A stretch of DNA of 64,000 nt from assembly GCF_016908595.1 (NCBI RefSeq), contig NZ_JAFBEC010000002.1:434001-498000 (forward strand), written 5' to 3'. Positions 33,286 through 41,659 of this stretch are shown in pieces. The stretch's first letter is position 1. Each line of letters starts with the position of its first letter. The notes under the pieces were generated by a model that saw nothing but the letters and a program-made list of their open reading frames with translations, made no database searches and had not been told where the DNA came from. The position numbers and the translations under genes were made by a program. Origin of the DNA: Geomicrobium sediminis (lineage in GTDB: Bacteria; Bacillota; Bacilli; Bacillales; Marinococcaceae).

Positions 33286-34311
33286 TTACACAAAAATTCT
33301 CCGTGTAAACCAGGCACCTGCCGTAGAAGACGGTAAATGTTCTAAAAGACATTCTGATGTTAAACGTAAATACTTCTCTTCAGCCGCTAGTTCTTCTTCA
33401 AAGTTCACCGCTTCAAGCGAACGATTCTCAGCATTGGTTCCTTCATTCATGTAATGATCTTCAACGACTTCAACATAATTTAACGGTAACAAAAGGCGCG
33501 CGCCGATTAATGGCCAGTGTACATTGTTTCCTCCTCTAAATTGCGCCCCGTAATAGTCTTCAATAAAACGATACGCCTCCTCACCATCTCCTTGACGATA
33601 AATTGAGCGAAGCCGCTCTCCTAAATCCCTTGCCGGGTGATCATAGACAAACTGTAGAGGGAGCTTAACTTGCGTCGTCGTTGGGCTTGCTGCAAACCAC
33701 GATGTCGGTGTGAACCTCGTGTGATTGATTGAACCGTCATACGGTTGAAGTAAATGTTCCTGACCTTCCTCAACGAGCCATTGCATGGCCGTTTCCGCAC
33801 GACCTAAATAATACGGAAACGTATAAAGAAATTGACGATCGAAATCATTCTTTTGCCTTCTGGCATCCACTTGCTGATGCCAATTTTCAAGTTGACTCAT
33901 TCTCGTTTCCCAAATATGCAACCAGCTGCCTAGGAAATTTAGATCTTTCACATTCGGCATCCACCCTCGACTTACTTCATGAATTTGTGCAAGTTGAAAA
34001 GCCTCAGGCTGTTGCGGTTGCTCATTACGTCTCGGATCATCTTGCGGCAAGCGGAAAATGAGTTGTTGCGCACCGTCAATTTTTGCAATTACTTTCCCAT
34101 CCATCGTCTGCACTGGCATTGCCACATCAATAATGCCTGCCCGCTCTAATTGCCTTGCCCATTCAAATTGGGTTAAGACGCTATCTTCTTTACGTGGGTA
34201 CGGCGTAACAATGTACGAATTCCCTTCAGATTCAAACCCTTCATAAGCCCCTAAATGCCAACGTTCATCACAGTGAAAACCGTATTGATCATAGATATTT
34301 CTCTCAAACAC
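33286..34311 (-). CDS. yutH: YutH-type spore coat protein (CotS/kinase-like family)
   Basis: A 341-residue protein resembling B. subtilis YutH, a spore coat-associated member of the CotS group with a degenerate protein kinase-like fold. I see VIAKIDGAQQLIFRLP and the later INHTRFTPTSWF, where kinases would have catalytic residues, but no full catalytic set. The longest frame begins 27 codons earlier; GTG 34311 is chosen because GGAGGTGG stands 4 bp before it. It lies between hom and yutG as in B. subtilis. Confidence 0.8.
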   Translation of the reverse strand: MFERNIYDQYGFHCDERWHLGAYEGFESEGNSYIVTPYPRKEDSVLTQFEWARQLERAGIIDVAMPVQTMDGKVIAKIDGAQQLIFRLPQDDPRRNEQPQQPEAFQLAQIHEVSRGWMPNVKDLNFLGSWLHIWETRMSQLENWHQQVDARRQKNDFDRQFLYTFPYYLGRAETAMQWLVEEGQEHLLQPYDGSINHTRFTPTSWFAASPTTTQVKLPLQFVYDHPARDLGERLRSIYRQGDGEEAYRFIEDYYGAQFRGGNNVHWPLIGARLLLPLNYVEVVEDHYMNEGTNAENRSLEAVNFEEELAAEEKYLRLTSECLLEHLPSSTAGAWFTRRIFV

Positions 34312-34360
34312 ATTGCCACCTCCATCTCTACTTTTATGTATATGACAAAATATTAAGGTT

Positions 34361-34389
34361 TTGACAATGTCTCTTCTTTGCATAATAAT
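34361..34389 (+). promoter_or_regulatory. yutG promoter
   Basis: TTGACA, 17 bp, AATAAT, 60 bp before the yutG start. Confidence 0.6.
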
Positions 34390-34449
34390 CATACAAGCGT
34401 CACACTGAATATAGGAAAACGATTATGATGGATAAGGGGTTGAGTCCGC

Positions 34450-34944
34450 ATGAAAGCTTTATCAACTGAACTTGCTATTGAACGACTCGAAGAGCGTGGT
34501 GTAAACGTTGACGACATTACTGAATTAGTATTTGATCTCCAAGCACCGTACGTCACCAACTTAACGCGAGCTACGTGCAAACACAATGTGATGCGTGTGT
34601 TATCAAAACGAGAAGTCCAAAATGCCCTACTAACTGGGATTGAACTTGATCGATTGGCTGAAGAGAAGAAATTACGACAGCCACTTCAAGATATTGTAGC
34701 TTCAGATGAAGGGTTGTATGGCATAGATGAAATCATCGCTCTTGCAATTGTGAATGTTTACGGCTCAATCGGACTTACAAACTTCGGTTACGTTGACAAG
34801 ATTAAGCCTGGCATCGTCGAGAAATTAAATGATCATCATGATGGCAAAGTCCATACATTCCTTGATGATATTGTCGGTGCCATTGCAGCCGCCGCCTCAA
34901 GTAGGCTCGCGCATTCTGAAGAAGGCGCTGATGTTCCTGATTAA
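34450..34944 (+). CDS. yutG: Phosphatidylglycerophosphatase A-like protein YutG
   Basis: A 164-residue protein of the PgpA family in its short Bacillus form. Conserved parts include YGSIGLTNFGYVDKIKPG and FLDDIVGAIAAAASSRLAH near the C-terminus. PgpA enzymes remove phosphate from phosphatidylglycerophosphate. This form lacks strong membrane helices, so its real substrate may differ. AAGGGG is 10 bp before the ATG. A terminator follows. Confidence 0.88.
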   Translation: MKALSTELAIERLEERGVNVDDITELVFDLQAPYVTNLTRATCKHNVMRVLSKREVQNALLTGIELDRLAEEKKLRQPLQDIVASDEGLYGIDEIIALAIVNVYGSIGLTNFGYVDKIKPGIVEKLNDHHDGKVHTFLDDIVGAIAAAASSRLAHSEEGADVPD

Positions 34945-34961
34945 ATTGCAATTAGATAATA

Positions 34962-35005
34962 GACAATCACTTCTCGTATCACATACGAGGGTGGTTGTTT
35001 TTTTA
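34962..35005 (+). terminator. yutG terminator
   Basis: Long stem CAATCAC-TT-CTCGTAT / ATACGAG-GG-TGGTTG with 3-nt loop, then TTTTTTTAT. Confidence 0.88.
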
Positions 35006-35022
35006 TACTCAAAAGTAAAGTA

Positions 35023-35051
35023 GTAAACACCTTGGACAAAAATGCATAATA
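35023..35051 (+). promoter_or_regulatory. Sigma-G-like forespore promoter of the ger operon
   Basis: GTAAA, 17 bp, CATAATA. The sigma-G consensus is about gHATR-N17/18-CATnHTA, so the -10 fits and the -35 has one mismatch. Germinant receptor operons are known sigma-G targets. Confidence 0.5.
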
Positions 35052-35103
35052 TTACTTTTTCCTGACATCCTAAAATTGAGTTCTAAAGTTAAGAGGGATG
35101 ACG

Positions 35104-36624
35104 ATGGCTTTACTTTTAAAAAGACGATTTCAACCAACACAATTTAAATCATTTCTATCCTCATCAATGAACGTCAATATAAAAACCATTCTATCCATCA
35201 TTGGAAAGAGTGACGATGTGATTGTTAGACATTTCTCTTTAGGCGCAAATACTGAAGTGAATGCCTCTATTCTCTACCTCGATGGACTTGTGGATACTCC
35301 TAATATCAACTTTATGTTAAGCCAAGCAATGCTCTTTCCTGATGATGAACAACATTCTTGGTCAAAAGTGACCACTTTTTTTGAGAAATCAGGAGATGTT
35401 GTCGTCCATAAAACACTCGATGAAACCATTGAAGCACTTTTAAAAGGGTTAACACTTGTTTTCATTGATAAATATGTTTCTGTGTTATCTGTCGATATGG
35501 TTCAAACGAACGATCGTCAAGTTGATATACCATCAAGTGAGAATATTATTCGTGGTCCAAAGCAAGCGTTTGTCGAAAATATCTTTATTAACATGTCATT
35601 GATTCGCAGACGTATTAAAGATCAGCATTTACGCTTTGAACCCTTTACGTTCGGTGAACGTACCCAAACAAAAGTATTCGTGACATATATTACCGATGTG
35701 ATTGATCCAGCCGTTCTCACAGAATTGAAGACACGCCTAAATCGAATAGACACCGATGCGATTCACACAGGTGCAGACCTTGAAGAATTAATTCAAGACG
35801 CCTATTTAACACCTTTCCCTACCGTCTATGCTACTGAACGACCAGATGTTGTTACCAACCATTTACTTGACGGAAGGATTGTTTTAATTGTTGACGGTGT
35901 TCCCTTCCCACTTGTTGTTCCAGCACCCTTTGTCCAATTTATACATAGTGCAGAGGATTACACTCAGCGATCTGATATAGGGTCGTTAGTTCGGTTGTTA
36001 CGGTTTGCTTGTGTCTTTATTGCTTTACTAACCCCGAGCCTTTATGTTGCAGTAACAACATTTCATCAAGAATTAATTCCATTTAATCTCATGGTAAGTT
36101 TAGCTGCCCAAAGTGAGGGTACTCCTTTTCCAACGCTTGCTGAAGTGCTCATTATGGAAGTTATCTTTGAAATTATTCGAGAAGCTAGTATTCGTATGCC
36201 TTTGCCAGCTGGTCAAGCATTATCCATTGTCGGTGCACTAGTGATTGGCACTGCCATAGTAGAAGCGGGAATCATTTCCTCATCTGTCGTAATAGTTGTC
36301 GCATTAACCGCGATATCTAGTTTTGTTTTTCCAACGTATGCAATTGGCATACCACTTAGGATCTGCCGATTTATCGTATTAATTTTTGCCTCTCAGTTAG
36401 GGTTACTCGGCATATTTCTGTTTCTCATGTTGCTTCTCTTGCACCTTTGTAACTTGAAGTCATTCGGCGTTCCATACTTAGAAGGGTTATCTCCATTTAT
36501 TCAGAAAGAACAAAGCGATAGCTTAATCCGTTTACCAAAATGGTTGCAGAACTATCGCCCACGCTTTGTGCCTAAAAATCGTTCAATTCGTCAAAACACG
36601 CCAAAACCATCCAAACGACTGTAA
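35104..36624 (+). CDS. Germinant receptor A subunit (GerA/GerKA family)
   Basis: About 506 residues. The soluble N-terminal domain (residues about 30-280) includes FSLGANTEVNASILYLDGLVD and IIRGPKQAFVENIFINMSLIRRRI, followed by the membrane domain with several helices and the family segment TPFPTLAEVLIMEVIFEIIREA. It is part of the inner-membrane receptor that starts spore germination in response to nutrients. ATG 35104 is chosen over 35098, which abuts the site AAGAGGG. The gene opens an A-C-D-B operon. Confidence 0.94.
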   Translation: MALLLKRRFQPTQFKSFLSSSMNVNIKTILSIIGKSDDVIVRHFSLGANTEVNASILYLDGLVDTPNINFMLSQAMLFPDDEQHSWSKVTTFFEKSGDVVVHKTLDETIEALLKGLTLVFIDKYVSVLSVDMVQTNDRQVDIPSSENIIRGPKQAFVENIFINMSLIRRRIKDQHLRFEPFTFGERTQTKVFVTYITDVIDPAVLTELKTRLNRIDTDAIHTGADLEELIQDAYLTPFPTVYATERPDVVTNHLLDGRIVLIVDGVPFPLVVPAPFVQFIHSAEDYTQRSDIGSLVRLLRFACVFIALLTPSLYVAVTTFHQELIPFNLMVSLAAQSEGTPFPTLAEVLIMEVIFEIIREASIRMPLPAGQALSIVGALVIGTAIVEAGIISSSVVIVVALTAISSFVFPTYAIGIPLRICRFIVLIFASQLGLLGIFLFLMLLLLHLCNLKSFGVPYLEGLSPFIQKEQSDSLIRLPKWLQNYRPRFVPKNRSIRQNTPKPSKRL

Positions 36625-36637
36625 GGAGTTAAGGTTT

Positions 36638-37855
36638 ATGTGGTTAAGAAGACTCGTGTTAACTAGTTTGTTATTATTTGCTAGTACGCTTCTAAGTAGT
36701 TGTTGGGATCAATATGAGCTTCGGGATTTATCAGTTGTGACTGGTTTAGGAATTGATATTATGTCAGATGATACAGTACGTCTTACCCTTCAAGTAATTA
36801 ATCCTAGTGAATTAGCAGCTCAAGAAGAGGGGACAGGACGTTCGGGCGCACAGAACTATGAGACGTTTGCCCCTTCCATACAAGAAGCATTTCGTAAATT
36901 AACCCAAACCGCTCCAAGACGTGGCTACTATTCCCACCTTGCATCCGTAGTAATTGGTGAAGAAGCTGCTAAAAAAGGTTTAAATAATTACTTAGATCAC
37001 TTTTATCGAGATCATGAAATCCGGACTGATTTTCCAATCATCATTGCACGAGGATATGATGCAAAGGAAATTCTTTCGATTACTCCACCTATTGAAGATA
37101 TTACGTCGATTCATATTATGGATTCGATTATATACAGTGAGAACAGTTATTCGTTAGTTACTGAAACGACGTTAGATGACCTTTTTGAAATGATTGTCGC
37201 TTCGGGCATAGACCCTTCTTTAAATGGCATTACCATAATTGGAGATGAAGAAGTCGGTCAAAGTTTAGAGAATGTAGAGGAAGCGCTCCCTAAAGCTTTC
37301 TTAGAAATTGGTAACTCGGCTTTTTTTAAAGAAGACAAACTAATTGGTTGGCTAAGTGAAGATGAAACGAAAGGGTATCAATACTTAACGAATGCCGTCC
37401 AAGATACTTCCGAAACATTACCCTGTCCACATGGACAAGATAACTATTTCACAGTGGAAACGACATCGATTGATACATCCATCACGGTTACAAGTAACGG
37501 CTCCTTGCCAAATGTTGTCATTAAACCTTACGTCCAAGGAACGATTTCAGAAATTAATTGTGACCAACTAGATGTTCTGTCCCCATCCACACATAAATTT
37601 GTGATAGAAACGTTTGAACAACGAATAGAAGATCTCGTCGGTGAAACAATCGCAAAAGCACAAGAAGAACATTCAGACTATACGGGGATCGGTAGAGAAG
37701 TTTATCGTCAAGAGCCTCATATATGGCATAACATCAAAAACCATTGGTATGAAACCTTTGAGTCGCTGAACATTACCGTTGATGCGAAAGTGGAAGTAAA
37801 AGAGTCTGGAGATGTCAATAATACATTCAATATCGAGGATTATAAACATGATTAG
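36638..37855 (+). CDS. Germinant receptor C subunit lipoprotein (GerKC family)
   Basis: A 405-residue lipoprotein. The signal peptide ends in the lipobox LLSSC with Cys22 as the lipidated residue, then WDQYELRDLSVVTGLGID, the family's opening. The C-terminal Ger(x)C domain follows (IKPYVQGTISE, then ENHW-like ending IWHNIKNHWYE). The protein is anchored on the outer face of the spore's inner membrane. The longer frame upstream is rejected because AAGGAG stands before the ATG at 36638. It follows the A gene by 13 bp. Confidence 0.93.
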   Translation: MWLRRLVLTSLLLFASTLLSSCWDQYELRDLSVVTGLGIDIMSDDTVRLTLQVINPSELAAQEEGTGRSGAQNYETFAPSIQEAFRKLTQTAPRRGYYSHLASVVIGEEAAKKGLNNYLDHFYRDHEIRTDFPIIIARGYDAKEILSITPPIEDITSIHIMDSIIYSENSYSLVTETTLDDLFEMIVASGIDPSLNGITIIGDEEVGQSLENVEEALPKAFLEIGNSAFFKEDKLIGWLSEDETKGYQYLTNAVQDTSETLPCPHGQDNYFTVETTSIDTSITVTSNGSLPNVVIKPYVQGTISEINCDQLDVLSPSTHKFVIETFEQRIEDLVGETIAKAQEEHSDYTGIGREVYRQEPHIWHNIKNHWYETFESLNITVDAKVEVKESGDVNNTFNIEDYKHD

Positions 37856-38069
37856 TCAACTACTCATTGTACTATTCATTCATGGCATAGCTATTCTATC
37901 TCAACAGCGTGAATTGAGCCAAGCAAAAGAAAACGACCCGAAATTATCTAAAGTTTTTTATTCGTTGATTGGTATAAGTGTTCTTTTACCTACTTTACAA
38001 ATTTTAGGATTTCAGATTCCAAGAGTTACGGTCTATCTTTCTCAATTTATGCAACAGTTCACATTCTGA
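37848..38069 (+). CDS. Small two-helix germinant receptor D subunit
   Basis: A 73-residue membrane protein with two predicted helices (about residues 2-17 and 38-58) joined by a charged loop (QQRELSQAKENDPKLSK). It overlaps the end of the C gene by 8 bp and precedes the B gene by 18 bp. Two-helix D proteins encoded in or near gerA-type operons are known to alter the germination response. The start ATG has GAGGAT 8 bp upstream. It is not related to the lipoprotein GerD. Confidence 0.85.
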   Translation: MISQLLIVLFIHGIAILSQQRELSQAKENDPKLSKVFYSLIGISVLLPTLQILGFQIPRVTVYLSQFMQQFTF

Positions 38070-38087
38070 TTTGTAGGAGTAATAACA

Positions 38088-39266
38088 ATGCAACAGACAG
38101 AACAAAACGAGCAGATCACCAACCCCCAATTTTTTGTCCTGCTAACATTTATGATGATCGGCACTACTTTTCTTACAATGCCAACCTCTCTTGCAACTCG
38201 TGTTATGCAAGATGGTTGGTGGATCCCTATCGTCTCATCCGTGTTGGCCTTTCCTTTCCTCTATATGATTATTCTGTTTGGACGTTACTTTCCAAACCTT
38301 TCATTACCTGAGATCCTTGTTTACCTTTTTGGAAAATGGGTTGGGAAAGCACTATTACTCCTTGTATTATTACTTCCTTTCTACAACAGCGCTGGTCATA
38401 CTTTCTTTTTTACTTCATTTATGAATACACATTTCTTCCGAAATACACCTGAAGATATCATTGTCGTGGCACTAGTCTTCGTACTGATCTTTGGCGCTTG
38501 CCTTGGAATTGAAGTTTTAGGGCGCGCAGCTGTCATTTCCTTTGTTCCTTTTATCCTATTCCTCATAGTATTAACCGGGTTTAGTGCAGGTGATGTTGAT
38601 ACTCGCTTTATTTCTCCCATGCTAGATCAACAACCTATGCAATATTTAGATGCGATTTTCTTATTTACTTCTAAAATCATCGTAACAAAACTTGTACTCA
38701 TGTTATTTTTCTATCCGAAAACGATCGAAAAAAAAGCCAAGGCTGAAAAGTATGTGTATATTGCTTACTTTTTCAGTTGCTTCGTTCTTTTCTTAACAAC
38801 TTTTATGGCCATTACAATTCTAGGACCTGACCTAACTAAAGTAAAAATCTTTACTGGTTTTTCGATCGGTCAGCGGGTAGCAATTGGTGACATTATTGAA
38901 CGATTAGAGTCATTACTTGTCTTTATGTTCTTTTTATGTTTTTATTTCATGAATGCGCTTTATCTATACATCTTATCAGTCGGAACTGCATTTATTTTCA
39001 ATGTTAAAAACATCAAACCAATTGTAGTTTCTCTAGGAACTCTTCACATGTATTTTGCCCGTACAGAATTTAACAATCTTATTGAAGATACGGCTTATTA
39101 TTTCTATGGATCATTCTTTTTCATCATTCCTGCCTGTTATGTATTACCATTCGTAATGTTTACACTTACGCTAATGAAGAGAAGAAAAGAAGGCCTTAGT
39201 CTTTATCCTAAAAGAACCGAACAAAAAAAAGAAACAGAGTCGGCTTCATATGAGAATCACTCATGA
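38088..39266 (+). CDS. Germinant receptor B subunit (GerAB/GerKB spore permease family)
   Basis: A 392-residue membrane protein with about ten helices of the APC superfamily. The N-terminus has FFVLLTFMMIGTTFLTMPTSL, equal to the first helix where nutrient-binding residues lie in GerAB. The motif FLYMIILFGRYFPNLSLPEIL follows. It is the likely nutrient sensor. AGGAGTAATAA gives the ribosome site. No clear terminator is visible before the convergent yutF, whose end is 19 bp away. Confidence 0.93.
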   Translation: MQQTEQNEQITNPQFFVLLTFMMIGTTFLTMPTSLATRVMQDGWWIPIVSSVLAFPFLYMIILFGRYFPNLSLPEILVYLFGKWVGKALLLLVLLLPFYNSAGHTFFFTSFMNTHFFRNTPEDIIVVALVFVLIFGACLGIEVLGRAAVISFVPFILFLIVLTGFSAGDVDTRFISPMLDQQPMQYLDAIFLFTSKIIVTKLVLMLFFYPKTIEKKAKAEKYVYIAYFFSCFVLFLTTFMAITILGPDLTKVKIFTGFSIGQRVAIGDIIERLESLLVFMFFLCFYFMNALYLYILSVGTAFIFNVKNIKPIVVSLGTLHMYFARTEFNNLIEDTAYYFYGSFFFIIPACYVLPFVMFTLTLMKRRKEGLSLYPKRTEQKKETESASYENHS

Positions 39267-39285
39267 AGCGACTTGTCTCTTTAAA

Positions 39286-40056
39286 TCACATAATGTCTTT
39301 GAATGTTCGAATAGAAAATGTCGGCTGTATCGCTTTCTTCTTTACAACTGTATTCCTTGTCACACCAGTGTCCACATGCAATGTATCAACACCTGCAGCA
39401 ATACCGGCTGAGATATCCGTATCGTAGTTGTCTCCGATCATGATCGTCTTTTGATGCGGGGTAGAGATTATTTCTGCAGCCTGTTTAATAAACATCGGGT
39501 TTGGTTTCCCCATAACAAGTGCTTCTTTCCCACTCGCTACTTCAATTGCTGCGATAATGGAGCCGTTTCCTGGGACGAATCCTCGCTCTGTCGGAATCAT
39601 CTTGTCACCATTTGTGGCAATGAATTTAGCTCCTTTTTGGATAGCGAGCGAGGCTTTTTCGAGTTTGTCATACGTAAACGTGCGATCAATTCCTACGATC
39701 ACAACGTCTGGGTCAACATCTTGCTCGATAAGGCCAACCTCTTCCAAAGCGACCTTTAGCCCAGTCGAACCGATAATATAAGCGCTTTTAGGTCGATCTG
39801 TCATTTGCTGCACATGATGTGCAACCATTAATGCACTCGTAAAAATGTGTTCTCGCTTAGCAGGAATTGACATGCTGTTCAGCCTATCCACCGCTTGCTC
39901 GGGTGTTTTTGAAGAGTTATTCGTCACAAACAAAAATTTCTTCTGTTCTTTGATTAGCCAGTTAACAAATATAACGGCTTCGGGGATTACTTCATTGCCT
40001 CGATAGACTGTACCGTCCAAATCAAGTAAGTAACCATCATAATCAAGAACGTGCAT
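39286..40056 (-). CDS. yutF: HAD-family phosphatase YutF (NagD type)
   Basis: A 256-residue HAD IIA phosphatase. Motif I is LLDLDGTVYRG with nucleophile Asp12 and Asp14; motif II is VTNNSS; motif III and IV are near KPNPMF and GDNYDTDISAG. Related NagD enzymes hydrolyse nucleoside monophosphates or sugar phosphates; the substrate is unknown here. Its start lies 14 bp inside the yutE gene, so the two are coupled. Confidence 0.93.
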   Translation of the reverse strand: MHVLDYDGYLLDLDGTVYRGNEVIPEAVIFVNWLIKEQKKFLFVTNNSSKTPEQAVDRLNSMSIPAKREHIFTSALMVAHHVQQMTDRPKSAYIIGSTGLKVALEEVGLIEQDVDPDVVIVGIDRTFTYDKLEKASLAIQKGAKFIATNGDKMIPTERGFVPGNGSIIAAIEVASGKEALVMGKPNPMFIKQAAEIISTPHQKTIMIGDNYDTDISAGIAAGVDTLHVDTGVTRNTVVKKKAIQPTFSIRTFKDIM

Positions 40057-40504
40057 CGTCTTCCTCTTCAGGTAAAAAAGCGCTCACTGGTCCAAGTTCT
40101 TGATCAAGGTACGTTTGAATACGAGTAGAGAAGCTTTGCAACGCTTCTTTCTCATTCGTTAAAGTTTGTGAAAGTGAAGCGTGATCTACGTTTAAATAAC
40201 CCTCAACGAGAACTTTTCTCCAATTCAACACCTTAAGAAGTGAGGCTGCTTCTTCTTTTGTGAGCACTTTTTCATCTTCAAGAATGTCTAGGATATCTTG
40301 ATAGCTACCTGGGTCTCTCATAATAAATCCGTCAATCATTTGATTTCCAACATCAATCATCGCTTCAATGTAACCTTGAGCAATACGTTCAAGTGCTAAT
40401 TGATCATGCTTTTGTTGCCATGCATTTACCGTTAAGTAATGCTCATAGAGGCCATCCATATATGATAATCGTGCGTAGATAAGTTTTCGATCAACAAAGT
40501 ACAT
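40043..40504 (-). CDS. yutE: HepT-like DUF86 protein YutE
   Basis: A 153-residue helical HEPN protein of the YutE/HepT (DUF86) family, with the conserved MIDGFIMRDPGSYQDILDILEDE. HepT toxins carry the RNase motif RxxxxHxY. Here the matching stretch is Arg96-...-Glu101-x-Tyr103 (WRKVLVEGYL), so the catalytic His is Glu. No MntA antitoxin gene is adjacent. It is therefore likely not an RNase toxin. ATG 40504 follows AAAGGAT by 8 bp and fits the family start MYFVDR. Confidence 0.88.
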   Translation of the reverse strand: MYFVDRKLIYARLSYMDGLYEHYLTVNAWQQKHDQLALERIAQGYIEAMIDVGNQMIDGFIMRDPGSYQDILDILEDEKVLTKEEAASLLKVLNWRKVLVEGYLNVDHASLSQTLTNEKEALQSFSTRIQTYLDQELGPVSAFLPEEEDDARS

Positions 40505-40607
40505 GTTCATCATCCTTTCCATTCTATTATAAATGACGCTCGTCTCTCATGGAAGATGCATAACATCGTCTATGCTCGTCCAATCTATACGTGAGGAGCT
40601 GAGTGCA

Positions 40608-40889
40608 ATGGATCGTGACGATCGAAAAGTCAGTCCCGAATCAAATGAATTCGAAGACTTTCAAAACGTGCAATCACAAGAAGAAGATTTGATTCGTGAA
40701 GATTTACCAGAAGGACCGTACGGCTCTCCAATTGTTGAACCTCCAGGAAAAAGCGAGCCGTGGCGTAAAGGTCAACACGTAACGAGTGCATTTACCTATG
40801 AAAACCGCAAGCTACACGCAGGAAATGAGCGCCAGTTCCCAGGCTCTCACCCGACACATTCTGAAGATAAAGGCGAAGACGCTGATTAA
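40608..40889 (+). CDS. Small conserved hydrophilic protein
   Basis: A 93-residue, very hydrophilic and probably disordered protein. The conserved-looking part is EGPYGSPIVEPPGKSEPWRKGQ followed by SAFTYENRKLHAG and RQFPGSHPTH. I recall similar short proteins annotated only as cytosolic protein in Bacilli, often beside yutE-yutD. It has no cysteine or membrane segment. The ATG at 40608 has GAGGAG 9 bp upstream. The longer frame is rejected. Confidence 0.75.
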   Translation: MDRDDRKVSPESNEFEDFQNVQSQEEDLIREDLPEGPYGSPIVEPPGKSEPWRKGQHVTSAFTYENRKLHAGNERQFPGSHPTHSEDKGEDAD

Positions 40890-40905
40890 TCGCGCTTCGT
40901 TTTTT

Positions 40906-41253
40906 TTATGCCTTTTTTACGTGTGTCCATACAGATGTGTAGTGCAGAGCGTCCTCAAAAATTAACGTCCAAGGCATGATACAGTTCGGAGGCACATGAT
41001 ATGTAAACGTCTCTCTGCAAAGTTCTTCCGCTTCATTCATCAATGCCATTGGTTCGTTCGTTAGCGTAAACGCTTCTTGCTCGTTATTACGAATGAGAAT
41101 CGTAATAAGTAAATCATTACGATAGTTGGTCGCTACCCAAAGAACCGTAAACAACTCGGTAACCCCACGCTCCACTCGATGTTTAATTGCATCAAGGTCT
41201 CGCTGTGAAATTGTCCGCTCCCAAGCTGGATGTAAATATAATGGTTCAGTCAT
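40906..41253 (-). CDS. SLAP-domain-like protein
   Basis: A 115-residue protein resembling the SLAP domain found in S-layer-associated accessory Sec proteins of Bacilli: it begins LYLHPAWERTISQRDLDAI and ends with PNCIMPWTLIFED, close to the PWTF element of the family. It has no signal peptide, so it is probably cytosolic. GAAGGTGGG lies 5 bp before the ATG at 41253. No S-layer or SecA2 gene is near. Confidence in the family is moderate. Confidence 0.65.
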   Translation of the reverse strand: MTEPLYLHPAWERTISQRDLDAIKHRVERGVTELFTVLWVATNYRNDLLITILIRNNEQEAFTLTNEPMALMNEAEELCRETFTYHVPPNCIMPWTLIFEDALHYTSVWTHVKKA

Positions 41254-41303
41254 GATCCCACCTTCTTTCATTGTTCTTACTATATCAAAATTATGAGATG
41301 ACA

Positions 41304-41342
41304 AGAAAAAAGGTCATTAGGATTATTCCCTAATGACCTCAG
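41304..41342 (-). terminator. Terminator hairpin, copy 1 of a 32-bp direct repeat
   Basis: Minus-strand AGGTCATTAGG / CCTAATGACCT stem followed by TTTTTTC. The 32 bases at 41311-41342 recur at 41623-41654 with one difference in the loop. Only this copy has the T-tract for a minus-strand terminator. Confidence 0.8.
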
Positions 41343-41622
41343 GCTGTTGAGAAACTTAAACGTACCAAACGAGTACTCGTAAATGAGTAAGCGGCTTCTG
41401 TGGCTACGCTTGCCACGGGCGTTGCCTTAGCTATCGTGCTTCGCACGATGATCTTCGGCTAACGCTACTCCCGCAGGCGTCTTCGCCACGACAGCCGCTT
41501 TTATACGGCATGTTGAGTTTACAAAAGCAAAAGTAAAATGTTTAACTTCAATACTTTGAAATCTACAAGTTCATTAACTCTTCATTTCATTTATATAAGA
41601 ACAGCACTTTTTCGACACTTTG
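41343..41622. mobile_element. MITE-like palindromic intergenic element, 280 bp
   Basis: No gene. Bounded on both sides by 32-bp direct repeats, as a target duplication would be. The central part (about 41390-41497) folds on itself: GCGGCTTCTGTGGC with GCCACGACAGCCGC, and ATCGTGC-TTC-GCACGAT at the centre. The outer ends share a weak inverted TGTTGAGAAA / TGTCGAAAAA. It has no coding capacity. The GCGGC...GCCGC palindrome type is common between genes in Bacillus genomes. The likely origin is an insertion into the terminator of the SDR gene. This accounts for the 406-bp gap 41254-41659. Confidence 0.65.
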
Positions 41623-41654
41623 AGGTCATTAGGATTATACCCTAATGACCTCAG
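41623..41654. repeat. Copy 2 of the 32-bp direct repeat (terminator hairpin)
   Basis: Identical to 41311-41342 except for one base in the loop. It lies 5 bp after the SDR gene's stop and lacks a T-tract, so the original terminator appears to have been split by the insertion. Confidence 0.85.
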
Positions 41655-41659
41655 AGTGA

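Noticed and set aside
41343-41622. A plain pair of terminators with ordinary spacer
   Set aside because: The 32-bp near-identity and the cruciform-like centre are better explained by insertion, although this remains unproved.
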